A stretch of DNA of 64,000 nucleotides. Origin: Methylovulum psychrotolerans (GTDB lineage Bacteria; Pseudomonadota; Gammaproteobacteria; Methylococcales; Methylomonadaceae). Shown in pieces: positions 37,170 to 46,368 of the stretch (position 1 is the first letter of the stretch; each line of letters opens with the position of its first letter). Location: NCBI RefSeq assembly GCF_002923755.1, contig NZ_PGFZ01000001.1, positions 1,005,176 to 1,069,175 of the forward strand, read 5' to 3'. Under the pieces are notes generated by a model. The model was given only the letters and a program-made list of their open reading frames with translations, was not told where the DNA came from and did not search any database. A program made the position numbers and the translations under genes.

Positions 37170-38275
37170 TTGCCCACCACCCGCACGGTATCGCCATCCG
37201 CCAAAAACGCCGCCCCGCTGGCCACCAAACGGTCATCAGGGCTAATGCCCGATAAAATTTCATAATACTCAGCCCAACGCCGCCCTAATTGCACTTTGAC
37301 TTGGCTGACCGTCGCTTGATCGTGCTGCCCTGCATTCAGACGGAACACATAACTAAAGCCTTCGCGTAAAGACAAAACGTCTTGCGGCACAGTCAAAGCA
37401 GAACTACTGCCTAGGACAAATTCCCCTTGGGCGAACATCCCGGCGCGTAGCCCTTGGCTGCTGGCCGTAGCAGGCAGATCGACATAGACCAAGCCATTAC
37501 GGCTTTGGGTATCTATGGTCGGGGCAAGCACCCGTACCTTACCCGCCACTTTTGCCACGTTGGGGATAATCACTGTAACCGCCACCCCCGGCTTAAGCCG
37601 CGCCATTTCCGCCGCCGTCACTTCCGCCCGCCATTCCAAACGGTTTTGCCGGATCAAGCGGAACAACTCCTGACCCGGCGTCGCCACCGCCCCTAAGGTC
37701 GCCGACCGCGAAGAAATAACGCCGTCATCACTGGCGACCACACGGGTATGCTTTTTCCGCAGCAACTGGCTATCCAACTGGGCTTTAGCCGACTGCACTT
37801 TCGCAGCAGCGGTTTTTTCACTGGTTTCATACTGGGCGACTTGTTGGCCGCTCAACACCCCCGAACCGGACACTTGCCGCGCCCGTTGCGCATTAGCGCG
37901 GGCATCGGCAAGATTCGCCTCCGCCTCCGCCAAGGCCGCTTGGGTTTGGGCGACATCCGCCAACACCCGATCATCGGCAAATACCGCCAAAATTTGGCCT
38001 TTACGCACCGTTTCGCCCACTTGCCCCCGTACCTCATCTAAACGCAAATCGCTGATTTGCGCGCCGATAATGGCCTCCTGCCACGCCGCAACCGAACCGT
38101 TGGCCGTTAAAGTCAACGGAATATCCCGCTGGCTAGGCCGACTAACGGTAACGCTTAAGGCTGGGCGCACCGCCGCGTTACCTTCAGCAGGCGCATCGCT
38201 TTGCCCGATACTCTCGCCCACACTTAAGGCCAAACAAATACCCGTCACTATCGCCAAAACATTGGCTGTTTTCAT
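37166..38275 (-). CDS. RND efflux membrane fusion protein
   Basis: A 369-aa periplasmic adaptor with a signal peptide (cleavage near VGESIGQS), lipoyl halves (ANGSVAAWQEAIIGAQ; QILAVFADDRVLADV), a helical hairpin (about 120-175) and beta-barrel segments. It links the inner-membrane pump to the outer-membrane factor. It is coupled to the RND gene by an ATGA overlap. Confidence 0.94.
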   Translation of the reverse strand: MKTANVLAIVTGICLALSVGESIGQSDAPAEGNAAVRPALSVTVSRPSQRDIPLTLTANGSVAAWQEAIIGAQISDLRLDEVRGQVGETVRKGQILAVFADDRVLADVAQTQAALAEAEANLADARANAQRARQVSGSGVLSGQQVAQYETSEKTAAAKVQSAKAQLDSQLLRKKHTRVVASDDGVISSRSATLGAVATPGQELFRLIRQNRLEWRAEVTAAEMARLKPGVAVTVIIPNVAKVAGKVRVLAPTIDTQSRNGLVYVDLPATASSQGLRAGMFAQGEFVLGSSSALTVPQDVLSLREGFSYVFRLNAGQHDQATVSQVKVQLGRRWAEYYEILSGISPDDRLVASGAAFLADGDTVRVVGK

Positions 38276-38457
38276 GCTCTTGCTCCAGTTACAGTTGCCG
38301 CACAGGCGTTATCCAAATAGGTGTTTTCCCGTTCCCACGCCCGGCGCCCACTGCCATTAATCCAATAATTAATAATCAATGTGTTGCCGTTAAATTTTTT
38401 TCAAAAAAGCCAAAACAGGATTAACCGTCCATAGTCCGATAAGGTTATCCTTATCCC

Positions 38458-39903
38458 TCAATCCACCCAACCGCCGCCCACAGCACGATACAAAGCAATC
38501 CACGCGCTAACTTGTTCCTGCTCCAAATCCTTTACCGCCAAATCCGCCGCCACTGCCGAACGCCGCGACGTTTCCGCATCCAACAAATTCCCCAAACCCA
38601 CCTCATAAGCTTGCTTAGCGGCCTGATAATGGCTCTGATAATCACGGGTAGCCGCATGGGCTTGAGGCAAGCGTTGCCCGGCACTCGCCAAACGCACCAA
38701 GGCCTGCTCCACCTCTTTCACCGCCGTGCGGACAACCGCATGGAATTGCGCGGTGGCAGCGGCATAATCCTGCTTCGCGGCTTCGACATCAGCAGCGCGT
38801 TTCCCCGCATCAAACAACGGCAAGCTCAGCGTCGGGCCAATTGACCACGTTTGCGCTAAGGTCAACGCCCCACCGTTAATATTTTGGAGCACCGGCGCAA
38901 TATTGCCCGACAAACTCAACTTAGGATAACGCTTGGCTTGCGCCACCCCGATCTTGGCACTGGCTTCCGCCATATCCCGCTCGGCGGCGGCAACATCCGG
39001 GCGTTGCAACAACATCTTGGCAGGTACGGCATTAATCGGAAACGGCGGCGGTTTAGGCAAACTGGCGACCGCCCCTGAGGGTTGCGCCAATAGTTGCCGC
39101 AGTTGCGGCTCTTCCAGCCCAGTCATCGCCACCAAACTTTTGACCGAGCGGTCACAGCTCGCCTGTTGTTGCAATAAGGTATTTTGCCCCTCGGCGGCAC
39201 TGGCGCGGGCTAAAGCCGCATCGGCGGTCGTGCGGAACCCGGCTTGGGCAGCAATCCCCACCACCCGCGCCGAGGCCTGCCTAGATTGTGCGTCGGCCTG
39301 ATTTAGACGCAACTGCGCCTCACAATAGCGTTGCGCCAGATAAGCATTCGCCAATTCCGCCGCCACTGCCACCCGTGCGTCGTGCCAAGCCGCCGTGCGC
39401 GAAGCCAACTGGCTCAGCCCTGCCTCTTGCTGCCGCGCCAGACCACCAAACAAATCTAACTCCCAACTGGACTGCAACTCCAATTGATGTTGGTTACGGA
39501 TAAACGGCGCTTGCCCGAACGAAAACGACGAACGGGTACTGCTTAAACTGCCATCCACACTCGGCAAAAACTGCGAACCGCTGCTGACCAGACTAGCCCG
39601 CGCCTGCCCAATACGCGCTTTGGCATTGGCGACATCGGCGCTTTCCGCTTGTGCCGCAGCCAGTAAACGGTTCAGCACCGGATCATTAAATTTTTCCCAC
39701 CAGTGCGCCAATTCCGTCAATTCGCCGTGATGCGCCAACACCGGGGGTGGCGCATACCAGCGTTTGGCGGCCGGCAGTTCGGGTGTGTGGTAATCCGGCC
39801 CCACTGTCGTTAGCCAACCACCTTTTAAACCGCAACCAGACAATAGTAACGGTAACATCACCCCACTCAGGAGGGCATTACACTTGATGTTCAAGTTTTT
39901 CAT
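38458..39903 (-). CDS. Outer-membrane efflux lipoprotein (NodT/OprM type)
   Basis: A 481-aa TolC-like outer-membrane channel. The N-terminus is a lipoprotein signal with lipobox LLSGC. The two long helical repeats of the family follow (for example NRLLAAAQAESADVANAKARI and LDAETSRRSAVAADLAVKDLEQEQ). The ATG at 39903 starts the signal peptide; an upstream start at 39948 is less likely. It is the first gene of the pump operon, with a 182-nt gap before the fusion protein gene. The region 39904-40351 upstream holds GC-rich repeat-like sequence and no gene that I can support. Confidence 0.93.
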   Translation of the reverse strand: MKNLNIKCNALLSGVMLPLLLSGCGLKGGWLTTVGPDYHTPELPAAKRWYAPPPVLAHHGELTELAHWWEKFNDPVLNRLLAAAQAESADVANAKARIGQARASLVSSGSQFLPSVDGSLSSTRSSFSFGQAPFIRNQHQLELQSSWELDLFGGLARQQEAGLSQLASRTAAWHDARVAVAAELANAYLAQRYCEAQLRLNQADAQSRQASARVVGIAAQAGFRTTADAALARASAAEGQNTLLQQQASCDRSVKSLVAMTGLEEPQLRQLLAQPSGAVASLPKPPPFPINAVPAKMLLQRPDVAAAERDMAEASAKIGVAQAKRYPKLSLSGNIAPVLQNINGGALTLAQTWSIGPTLSLPLFDAGKRAADVEAAKQDYAAATAQFHAVVRTAVKEVEQALVRLASAGQRLPQAHAATRDYQSHYQAAKQAYEVGLGNLLDAETSRRSAVAADLAVKDLEQEQVSAWIALYRAVGGGWVD

Positions 39904-40351
39904 AAAAACAGCTCTACATATCGTGAAAACCGTCATTGCAAAAACCATTTACCACGCAGGACACGAAAGGCACGAAAGCACAATAAAATCGCCGTGTTTT
40001 TGTGATAAATGAATGACGGAAGAAAAATTTACCGTGTTTTTAAGTAGGGTTAGAAACGTGCATAAAATTAAGTAGGCGTTCCATTGACGGCTGCGTGTTA
40101 AACCCTCCTGAGCGAAGCCGAAGGCCCTCTTGACAGGAGAGTGAACAAATGGCTTCCCAGTCGTAGGCGAAAGTCAGGGGGAAAAGCCCCTCCCCTGTCC
40201 CCTTCGCTCAGATAACGCGGACGCTGGGGAGGGAGTGCCGTACTTTCGCCTGTACAACAGACTTTATTTTATGCGCGTCCCTTAGGGTTTAACCGATAGC
40301 CGGCTTGCAAACAAACTTACCGATTTTACCCTGCACAATGTGAATGCCCAG

Positions 40352-40999
40352 TTAAAGCCTGCGCTGCACCTCACCGGCAATAATGGCCACTGCATAGCCC
40401 GCCAAACGTTCCGCTAATATCTCAATATCAGCGGGCGTAGCTAGCAACTGCGGGGCAAGACAAGCCACCACATCCTGTCCGACATAAAAATGCACCGCCA
40501 TACCGATTACCGCAAACGCCAAGCGCTGCAAATCGTCATCCGGCTCTGCCAAGGCAAAGTGCCGCTGGAGCAATGCAAGCAGAACATCATGCAGCGGCTT
40601 AATTTCAGCATCTATCTCTTCCTGCCAAACCCCCGTAGGCTCAACCATTTCCCGAAAACGCAATTTCATCGCCAATCGCGAAGTTTCACCTTGCTTTAAC
40701 GGCGCTAAAAATTCGCGGAAAAACAGCGCCAAGGCTTGCGGCAAAGGCAAGTCCGCACAAGCCGCCAAAGCCAAATGGCAAGGCGTGTCGCCCATCGGTT
40801 CAATAAATGCCGCCCGGTACAAGCCTGCTTTGTCACCAAAATAGTAGCGGATGGCCGAAATGTTCGCCCCCGCCAATTGGCAAATATTACGCGTCGTTGC
40901 TGCCGCAAAGCCTTTTTCGGCAAAAATGCGCAACGCCGCCATCACCAAACAGCTACGCGCATCCTGCGGTTCGGTCAGATTATCGGTATGCTTAGCCAT
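40352..40999 (-). CDS. TetR-family regulator, CecR-like
   Basis: A 215-aa repressor. The N-terminal HTH is visible in AALRIFAEKGFAAATTRNICQLAGANISAIRYYFGDKAGLY. The C-terminal part resembles the DUF1956/CecR group, whose members commonly control efflux adaptor genes. It is oriented like the efflux operon and lies about 450 nt upstream of it. A 44-bp palindrome starts 18 nt before its start codon and is the likely operator. Confidence 0.9.
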   Translation of the reverse strand: MAKHTDNLTEPQDARSCLVMAALRIFAEKGFAAATTRNICQLAGANISAIRYYFGDKAGLYRAAFIEPMGDTPCHLALAACADLPLPQALALFFREFLAPLKQGETSRLAMKLRFREMVEPTGVWQEEIDAEIKPLHDVLLALLQRHFALAEPDDDLQRLAFAVIGMAVHFYVGQDVVACLAPQLLATPADIEILAERLAGYAVAIIAGEVQRRL

Positions 41000-41017
41000 C
41001 TATCCCATACATCATCA

Positions 41018-41061
41018 GTCGCCCATAATTAAATCAATCGTTTGATTTAATTATGGGCGAC
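41018..41061. promoter_or_regulatory. 44-bp perfect inverted repeat between tetR and mtdB
   Basis: The left arm GTCGCCCATAATTAAATCAA and its exact complement TTGATTTAATTATGGGCGAC are separated by TCGT. Twenty perfectly paired bases is long for a TetR operator, but the inner TAATTAAATCAA arms are a normal operator size. It sits between the divergent tetR and mtdB genes and may govern both. Confidence 0.7.
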
Positions 41062-41218
41062 AAATACCCGCCTGTCAACTTTCCCGCCTATTTTTACCCG
41101 TCCACTAACAAAAATAACCCTCAAAATGCCCGAAATTCATAACGGCATTGTTATTCTCGGTTTTTTTCTTTTATACTTGCCAGCTAACTTTACGCCTATC
41201 TACCAACAGGGAGCTATC

Positions 41219-42127
41219 ATGGAAAAACCATTTATCTTACACATGCTGACGACAGCAAAAAACCTCAGCCCATTCGATGTTAACATGGCTCTGGATGCCG
41301 GTTGGGTTTCCGCTTTGCCTTACATTAATGTTGAACCTAGCGAGGTACAGGGCTTAGTTCAGGATGCGATTTTTTCGCGTAGCACCAAAAACCTCAAGCG
41401 GACAGGCATTTTTATCGGCGGACGCGACACCAAACAAGCGATGGACATGCTCAAAACCGCCAAACGCTCGATGGTACCGCCTTTTGAAGTATCCGTATTT
41501 GCCGACCCTAGCGGCGCGTTCACCACAGCGGCAGGCATGGTCGCCGCTGTCGAACATGAACTCTTCACCAAATTTAACACCACCTTAGAAGGCAAAACCA
41601 TTTTGGCGCTGGGGGGCACCGGTCCGGTCGGCCAAGCGGCGGCGGTCATTTCCGCACAAGCCGGCGCGAATGTGCGCATTATCGGCAGACAATTGGATAA
41701 AGCCCAAGCTATTGCCGATTTGTGCAGCAATGAGTTTGGCGATGGTAAAATCACCATTACCGCCGGAGCCGATGCCGATAAGGCCGAATACATCAAAACT
41801 GCCGACGTGGTGTTTGCCACAGGCGCGGCAGGTATCGAACTGTTAAGCGCCGAACTGATCGCTTCCGCCCCCCAACTGAAAGTTGCCGCCGACGTTAACG
41901 CCGTACCGCCTGCCGGTATCGCGGGTGTCGATGCCTTCGATAACGGCACCCTCATACCCGCCTCTACCAGCGGCGCAGTCGGCATTGGCGCGTTGGCGAT
42001 AGGCAACATTAAATACCAAGCGCAAAATCTTTTATTAAAAAGTATGCTCAGCACCGACAAACCGTTATACCTGCATTTTGAACATGCTTTTGCTGTGGCC
42101 AGAGATTACATAAAATCCCAAGCCTAA
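41219..42127 (+). CDS. mtdB: NAD(P)-dependent methylene-H4MPT dehydrogenase, copy 1
   Basis: A 302-aa enzyme that oxidises methylene-tetrahydromethanopterin to methenyl-H4MPT in formaldehyde oxidation of methylotrophs; it acts in the cytoplasm. Family blocks are SPFDVNMALDAG, QDAIFSRSTKNLKRTGIFIGGRD, PPFEVSVFADPSGAFTTA, the nucleotide-binding LALGGTGPVGQAA and ADVNAVPPAGIAGV. The ATG at 41219 follows AGGGAG; about 31 in-frame codons upstream are not part of the protein. The adjacent gene is a paralogue with about 60% identity by eye. Confidence 0.92.
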   Translation: MEKPFILHMLTTAKNLSPFDVNMALDAGWVSALPYINVEPSEVQGLVQDAIFSRSTKNLKRTGIFIGGRDTKQAMDMLKTAKRSMVPPFEVSVFADPSGAFTTAAGMVAAVEHELFTKFNTTLEGKTILALGGTGPVGQAAAVISAQAGANVRIIGRQLDKAQAIADLCSNEFGDGKITITAGADADKAEYIKTADVVFATGAAGIELLSAELIASAPQLKVAADVNAVPPAGIAGVDAFDNGTLIPASTSGAVGIGALAIGNIKYQAQNLLLKSMLSTDKPLYLHFEHAFAVARDYIKSQA

Positions 42128-42167
42128 TCCGCTTACCTTTCAACCCGTCACTTTATGAGAATGTCTA

Positions 42168-43073
42168 ATGGAAAAACGTAGCATTTTACACATGCTGGAC
42201 CCCATGCCGCACAACAGCCCGTTCGACATTAATATGGCCATGGACGCTGGCTTTGATGTGCTGATGCCCTATAGCAATGTCAAACTCGACAGCGTTTATG
42301 GCTTGACTCAGGACGCTATCTTTTCACGGGGCCCTGCGGGTGTCAGACGCACCGGCATATTTATCGGTGGCCGTGATCTGGGGCTGGCGATGGATATGCT
42401 TAAAGCCAGCCAGCAAGCGATGGTACCGCCTTTTGAAGTGTCGGTGTTTGCCGACCCCAGCGGCGCATTCACTACGGCCGCCGCCTTGGTCGCCTGCGTG
42501 GAAAAACAACTCCAAAGCCAGCATGGTAAGGCTTTGTCCGACTGCAAGGCCTTGGTGTTTGGCGGTACGGGGCCGGTGGGTATTGCCACCGGCGTGATTG
42601 CTTCCCTGGCAGGGGCGCAAACTGCCTTAGTCGACCATCTCTCGGCAGAAACCGCCGACGATGTCGCCAAAGCCTACAACCGCCGGTTTGCCTGCACCCT
42701 GACCGGGGCGTGCGGACGCACGGATGCCGAAAAGGCCGAACTGCTGCGTGATGCCGACATTATTTTCTGTACTGCTAAAGCCGGTATCCAAGTGCTGAAC
42801 GCCGCCACATTGGAAACCGCCTTACAGCTTAAAGTTGCGGGTGATGTCAATGCCGTGCCGCCAGCAGGCATTGAAGGTATTAAGCGCAATGACCTAGGCA
42901 CACCCCTGCGTCATGCCAACCCCGACCTGAATGCAGTCGGGGTCGGTGCCTTAGCCGTCGGCAATGTGAAATATCAGTTGCAAAATGAGCTGTTAAGGCT
43001 GATGCTAACCGCCGAAAAACCGCAGTATCTGGATTTTAGGGCGGCATTTGGCAAAGCCAGAGAGCTTGTTTAA
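42168..43073 (+). CDS. mtdB: Methylene-H4MPT dehydrogenase paralogue, copy 2
   Basis: A 301-aa paralogue of the preceding protein, 40 nt downstream and probably co-transcribed. The same blocks are present (SPFDINMAMDAG, QDAIFSRGPAGVRRTGIFIGG, PPFEVSVFADPSGAFTTAA, VFGGTGPVGIATG, GDVNAVPPAGIEG). Divergence is concentrated around the nucleotide-binding half: after GGTGPVG, copy 1 has ANVRIIGRQLDKAQ and copy 2 has AQTALVDHLSAETADD. The position that selects NAD or NADP (Arg in copy 1, Asp in copy 2) therefore differs, so cofactor preference may differ. No strong ribosome binding site is visible. Confidence 0.88.
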   Translation: MEKRSILHMLDPMPHNSPFDINMAMDAGFDVLMPYSNVKLDSVYGLTQDAIFSRGPAGVRRTGIFIGGRDLGLAMDMLKASQQAMVPPFEVSVFADPSGAFTTAAALVACVEKQLQSQHGKALSDCKALVFGGTGPVGIATGVIASLAGAQTALVDHLSAETADDVAKAYNRRFACTLTGACGRTDAEKAELLRDADIIFCTAKAGIQVLNAATLETALQLKVAGDVNAVPPAGIEGIKRNDLGTPLRHANPDLNAVGVGALAVGNVKYQLQNELLRLMLTAEKPQYLDFRAAFGKARELV

Positions 43074-43087
43074 GGCGTTTTTTTTTA

Positions 43088-43116
43088 GAATGGGCAATCC
43101 TGACAATTGCCCATTC
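43088..43116. terminator. Hairpin after the mtdB pair
   Basis: GAATGGGCAAT-CCTGACA-ATTGCCCATTC is an 11-bp perfect stem 14 nt after the stop codon. A run of nine T precedes it and does not follow it, so it may act as an RNA-stabilising hairpin instead of an intrinsic terminator. Confidence 0.5.
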
Positions 43117-43218
43117 AGCAACTATACTGATACCAGAGGACACAAAAACCCACGGGCAATAACGGCAATACACTGTTATTTTTGGCATGAGGGTTAATAC
43201 CACAGATGGTGTGACAAC

Positions 43219-43923
43219 ATGAGCCAATACGACAGACTATTATTTGCCGGCGACCCGCACGGAAACTTTAACGCCCTGATTACCGCCGTACACAAGCACC
43301 GCCCGGAAGCGGTGGTGATGCTGGGTGACTATGATCTTGAACAGCCTTTAGAAACCTATTTGGCGGAGATTCTCGACCTGACCCAGGTCTGGTGGATTGC
43401 GGGTAATCACGATTTTGAAACGCCCTGCAAATACCATAACCTGTTCCATTCCGCCCTGGCTCATAAGAGCCTGCACCTTAAAGTCACCGAAGTGGCGGGA
43501 CTACGGATTGCCGGGCTAGGCGGCATTTTCTTAGGGCGGGTCTGGTATCCGCCGCAAGTGCCGAAATGGCGCAACAAGCAGGAATACTTAGAGCATCAAG
43601 CCGCCCATATCAAAAATGCCGATATGTCGCTGAAATACCGTTCGGCAATTTGGCATGACGAATTTGAAGCGCTCAGAAGCCTTAAGGCCGACATCCTCGT
43701 CACTCACGAGGCGCCAGGTTCACATCGGCACGGTTTTGCCGTTATTGGCGAACTGGCCGCCGCTATGGGCGTAAAACATATTTTTCACGGCCATTTGCAT
43801 GAAAATTACACCCGCATCATCAAACAACACATCCATGTGTTTGGCGTAGCAAACCGGACGGTCACTAATTTACGCGGCCAAATCGTCAGCGACATCAAAG
43901 CCTGCCATGACTTCTCTTATTAA
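43219..43923 (+). CDS. Calcineurin-like metallophosphoesterase
   Basis: A 234-aa phosphoesterase. Metal-binding motifs are FAGDPHGN, MLGDYD, GNHDFE, THEAPG and GHLHEN. The first motif has DPH where most relatives have DxH with different spacing, but all ligands are present. The substrate could be a phosphoester or cyclic nucleotide. It is a single gene between mtdB and the P450. Confidence 0.9.
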   Translation: MSQYDRLLFAGDPHGNFNALITAVHKHRPEAVVMLGDYDLEQPLETYLAEILDLTQVWWIAGNHDFETPCKYHNLFHSALAHKSLHLKVTEVAGLRIAGLGGIFLGRVWYPPQVPKWRNKQEYLEHQAAHIKNADMSLKYRSAIWHDEFEALRSLKADILVTHEAPGSHRHGFAVIGELAAAMGVKHIFHGHLHENYTRIIKQHIHVFGVANRTVTNLRGQIVSDIKACHDFSY

Positions 43924-44040
43924 ACCCTCCGCCCCCGCTTAAAGGCTAGACCCTTAGGCGGCTTCTCCAGCTTGTCGTTTTTAACCCGCATCTAAATTGA
44001 ATGGCCTGAACGCCTTAACCATTAACTGAAGAGCAACCGC

Positions 44041-45381
44041 ATGAGCGACTTTATCCCCCCCTACCCTATCCGCCACCCGAAAACCTTAGGTGGTTTAGAT
44101 ACCATTAAGCACCTGCGCCGCGATTTGCTGTCATTCTGGACAGAAAATGCCTTTACCCGCAAGTTCATCACCATGAAACTGCTCAACCGCACGCTGATTA
44201 TCGCCAACTTACCTGAGGCGGTGAATTATATTTTAATCCAACATTATGATAATTATCAGAAAAAAAGCTCCTTGATGCAAAAAAGCCTGATGCCGTTAAT
44301 ACCGGACAGCCTGCTGATTAGCCACGGGGATCTTTGGCAAAAGCACAGCCACCTCATCAGACCTTTTTTCGGCCCCGAACAGCTCACTACATTCAGTGCC
44401 GTGATGCAGCAAACCCTGCACGAACAGCAAGAACGCTGGGGCAAACTGCCGACCACCAACACCTTACCCATGCTGCCGGAAATGCGTGCCTTAAGCGCGA
44501 CCATGCTGTGCCGCATCCTCTTTGGCTCCCAGATAAGCGACGCGGACTGCCAAGCCTTAACCAAAAGCGTGGCCGCGTACCTGCATAGCATTGAAGACTT
44601 GGACGTTAACACCTTTTTCGGCTTACCCACCTGGGTACCGAGCTTGGGCGGCAACAAAAGCGGCAAAGCCGCCAAAGCGGTGCATGAGTGCATAGACAAA
44701 ATCATCGCCACTTATAGCCCAGCTAACACCAACTCCTTACTGGGGTTATTCCTTAGCTTGCCCGACTTAAGCCCCGCCCAAATCCGCCATGAACTGCTGG
44801 CATTTTTTCTGGCCGGTTACGATACCACCGCCACTACCCTCACCTGGGTCTGGTATTTGCTCGCCCAATGCCCCGATGTCGAACAACGCCTACACCAAGA
44901 AATCGACAGCGTGCTAAACGACACCGAGGCCTTGGCTGATCTGCCCACACAACTGCCCTACACCCGCGCCATCATCGACGAAACCCTGCGCCTGTATCCG
45001 CCCTTCCCGATGCTGTCACGCGAAGCCGCTGCCCCCGACACCTTTCACGACAAACCCATTCCTGCCGGCGCCACTATACTTATCGTGCCTTGGCTGTTGC
45101 ACCGCCATAAAGCCTACTGGGAAAAACCCGACCACTTCATCCCCGAACGCTTTCTGGCCGATGCACCTGTTAAACCGACCCCTTTCACCTACCTGCCGTT
45201 TGGCTTCGGGGCGAGGGAGTGCGTCGCCAAACAGTTCAGCACTTTGCAACTAACCCTGTCCGTAGCCCTATTGGCGCAACACTTCCGCCCACAAACCAAA
45301 CCTGGGTTAAAAGTTACCCCTATCTGCAAAGTCACCCTAAGCCCAGACAATGACGTACCCATGACAATAGTAAAGCGGTAA
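44041..45381 (+). CDS. Cytochrome P450
   Basis: A 446-aa soluble-type P450 without a membrane anchor. The I-helix oxygen-activation motif is FFLAGYDTTATT, the K-helix ExxR is DETLRLYPP, and the haem loop is FGFGARECVAKQF with the axial Cys. The residue two after the Cys is Ala where Gly is usual, a known variant. It resembles cyanobacterial-style E-class P450s with fatty acid or terpenoid substrates. No ferredoxin or reductase gene is adjacent, so the electron donor is elsewhere. Confidence 0.92.
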   Translation: MSDFIPPYPIRHPKTLGGLDTIKHLRRDLLSFWTENAFTRKFITMKLLNRTLIIANLPEAVNYILIQHYDNYQKKSSLMQKSLMPLIPDSLLISHGDLWQKHSHLIRPFFGPEQLTTFSAVMQQTLHEQQERWGKLPTTNTLPMLPEMRALSATMLCRILFGSQISDADCQALTKSVAAYLHSIEDLDVNTFFGLPTWVPSLGGNKSGKAAKAVHECIDKIIATYSPANTNSLLGLFLSLPDLSPAQIRHELLAFFLAGYDTTATTLTWVWYLLAQCPDVEQRLHQEIDSVLNDTEALADLPTQLPYTRAIIDETLRLYPPFPMLSREAAAPDTFHDKPIPAGATILIVPWLLHRHKAYWEKPDHFIPERFLADAPVKPTPFTYLPFGFGARECVAKQFSTLQLTLSVALLAQHFRPQTKPGLKVTPICKVTLSPDNDVPMTIVKR

Positions 45382-45409
45382 GCCTATTTGCCGCTACCTC
45401 GGCACAGCC

Positions 45410-45456
45410 ACCAGTCAGGCCTTTCAGGTTTTGGCAACCTGAAAGGCCTGACTGGT
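45410..45456. terminator. Hairpin repeat, copy 2 (bidirectional terminator)
   Basis: The arms ACCAGTCAGGCCTTTCAGGTT and its complement (21 bp, loop TTGGC) extend the 15-bp hairpin at 24246-24280 with which it shares its core and loop. It lies between the convergent P450 and CPBP genes, which suggests transcription termination for both. Confidence 0.75.
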
Positions 45457-45474
45457 CATAACGGAATTACCCCT

Positions 45475-46368
45475 TTACGCATTTTTGGAGCCAGTAGTGC
45501 TGTATCTATGCCGCCAAAACCCATACCCCAACACCGCCAGCAACAGCCACACCGTCACTAACGGCCCAATCACCCCATCATAACGGCTGACCAGAAACGC
45601 ATAATCGGCGTTAAAATCGGTGTTGAACACCGTCTTGTTCATTTTTATCAGCGTCACCCAGCAGGTATGGCAACCGATGCACAAGCCTAAACTGGCTTGG
45701 CGTTCCGTCCGCAGCAACCCTAAAAACACCCCGACCATCAACAAGGCCAAAAACGCGCTAAAAATATCAGGATTGAGCAAATTGGCGAACGCATCGGCCA
45801 GCAGGCCAAACGTACCGCCTAAAGTCAGTTCCGACGCGGGGATGTTATGCGGGCTTTTAATAAAATGCAGACAACCATAATAGGCGGCACTGATGATAAT
45901 CGCCGCCGGAACAGGTAGTTTGCGCAGCAAACCCGCCAATAAAATGCCCCGGAACAGCGGCTCTTCAATCAAAGAAATTAACAAGGACAACAATACCGCC
46001 AGACTGGCTTTGCCGAAAAACCAACTCAGCGTCCAGGCTTGCGATTCATCCAAGACATTGATTTTTAGCACCGTCAAGACAATAAACACGGGCATTAAGG
46101 TGGCAAAGCCCAAGCCGAAGCCTTGCAACAATTGCCTGCCAAACTGCTTACGGCCAGCAAAACCCAAATCGGTTTTATTCAACTTAAGCCAAGCCATCGC
46201 CGGAAAAATGCTCAGCACTAACAAGGCTTGGGTGGTTTTATTGATGACTTTCTGTACCGACCAGGTATCGAACACCTGCACCAGCAAAAACCCGCCGAGA
46301 CTGGCGATAACCGCCGCACCCAACAACACCCCCAGCGGCACCAGCGCGTAATAGACCGAACGCATCAT
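45475..46368 (-). CDS. CPBP family intramembrane metalloprotease
   Basis: A 297-aa protein with about eight membrane segments. The CPBP (Abi) catalytic motifs are EEPLFRG and HFIKSPHN, with acidic and His residues in membrane helices. Relatives process membrane proteins or prenylated substrates. Its target is unknown. It overlaps the rsmE stop codon by 4 nt, so it follows rsmE in one operon. Confidence 0.85.
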   Translation of the reverse strand: MMRSVYYALVPLGVLLGAAVIASLGGFLLVQVFDTWSVQKVINKTTQALLVLSIFPAMAWLKLNKTDLGFAGRKQFGRQLLQGFGLGFATLMPVFIVLTVLKINVLDESQAWTLSWFFGKASLAVLLSLLISLIEEPLFRGILLAGLLRKLPVPAAIIISAAYYGCLHFIKSPHNIPASELTLGGTFGLLADAFANLLNPDIFSAFLALLMVGVFLGLLRTERQASLGLCIGCHTCWVTLIKMNKTVFNTDFNADYAFLVSRYDGVIGPLVTVWLLLAVLGYGFWRHRYSTTGSKNA

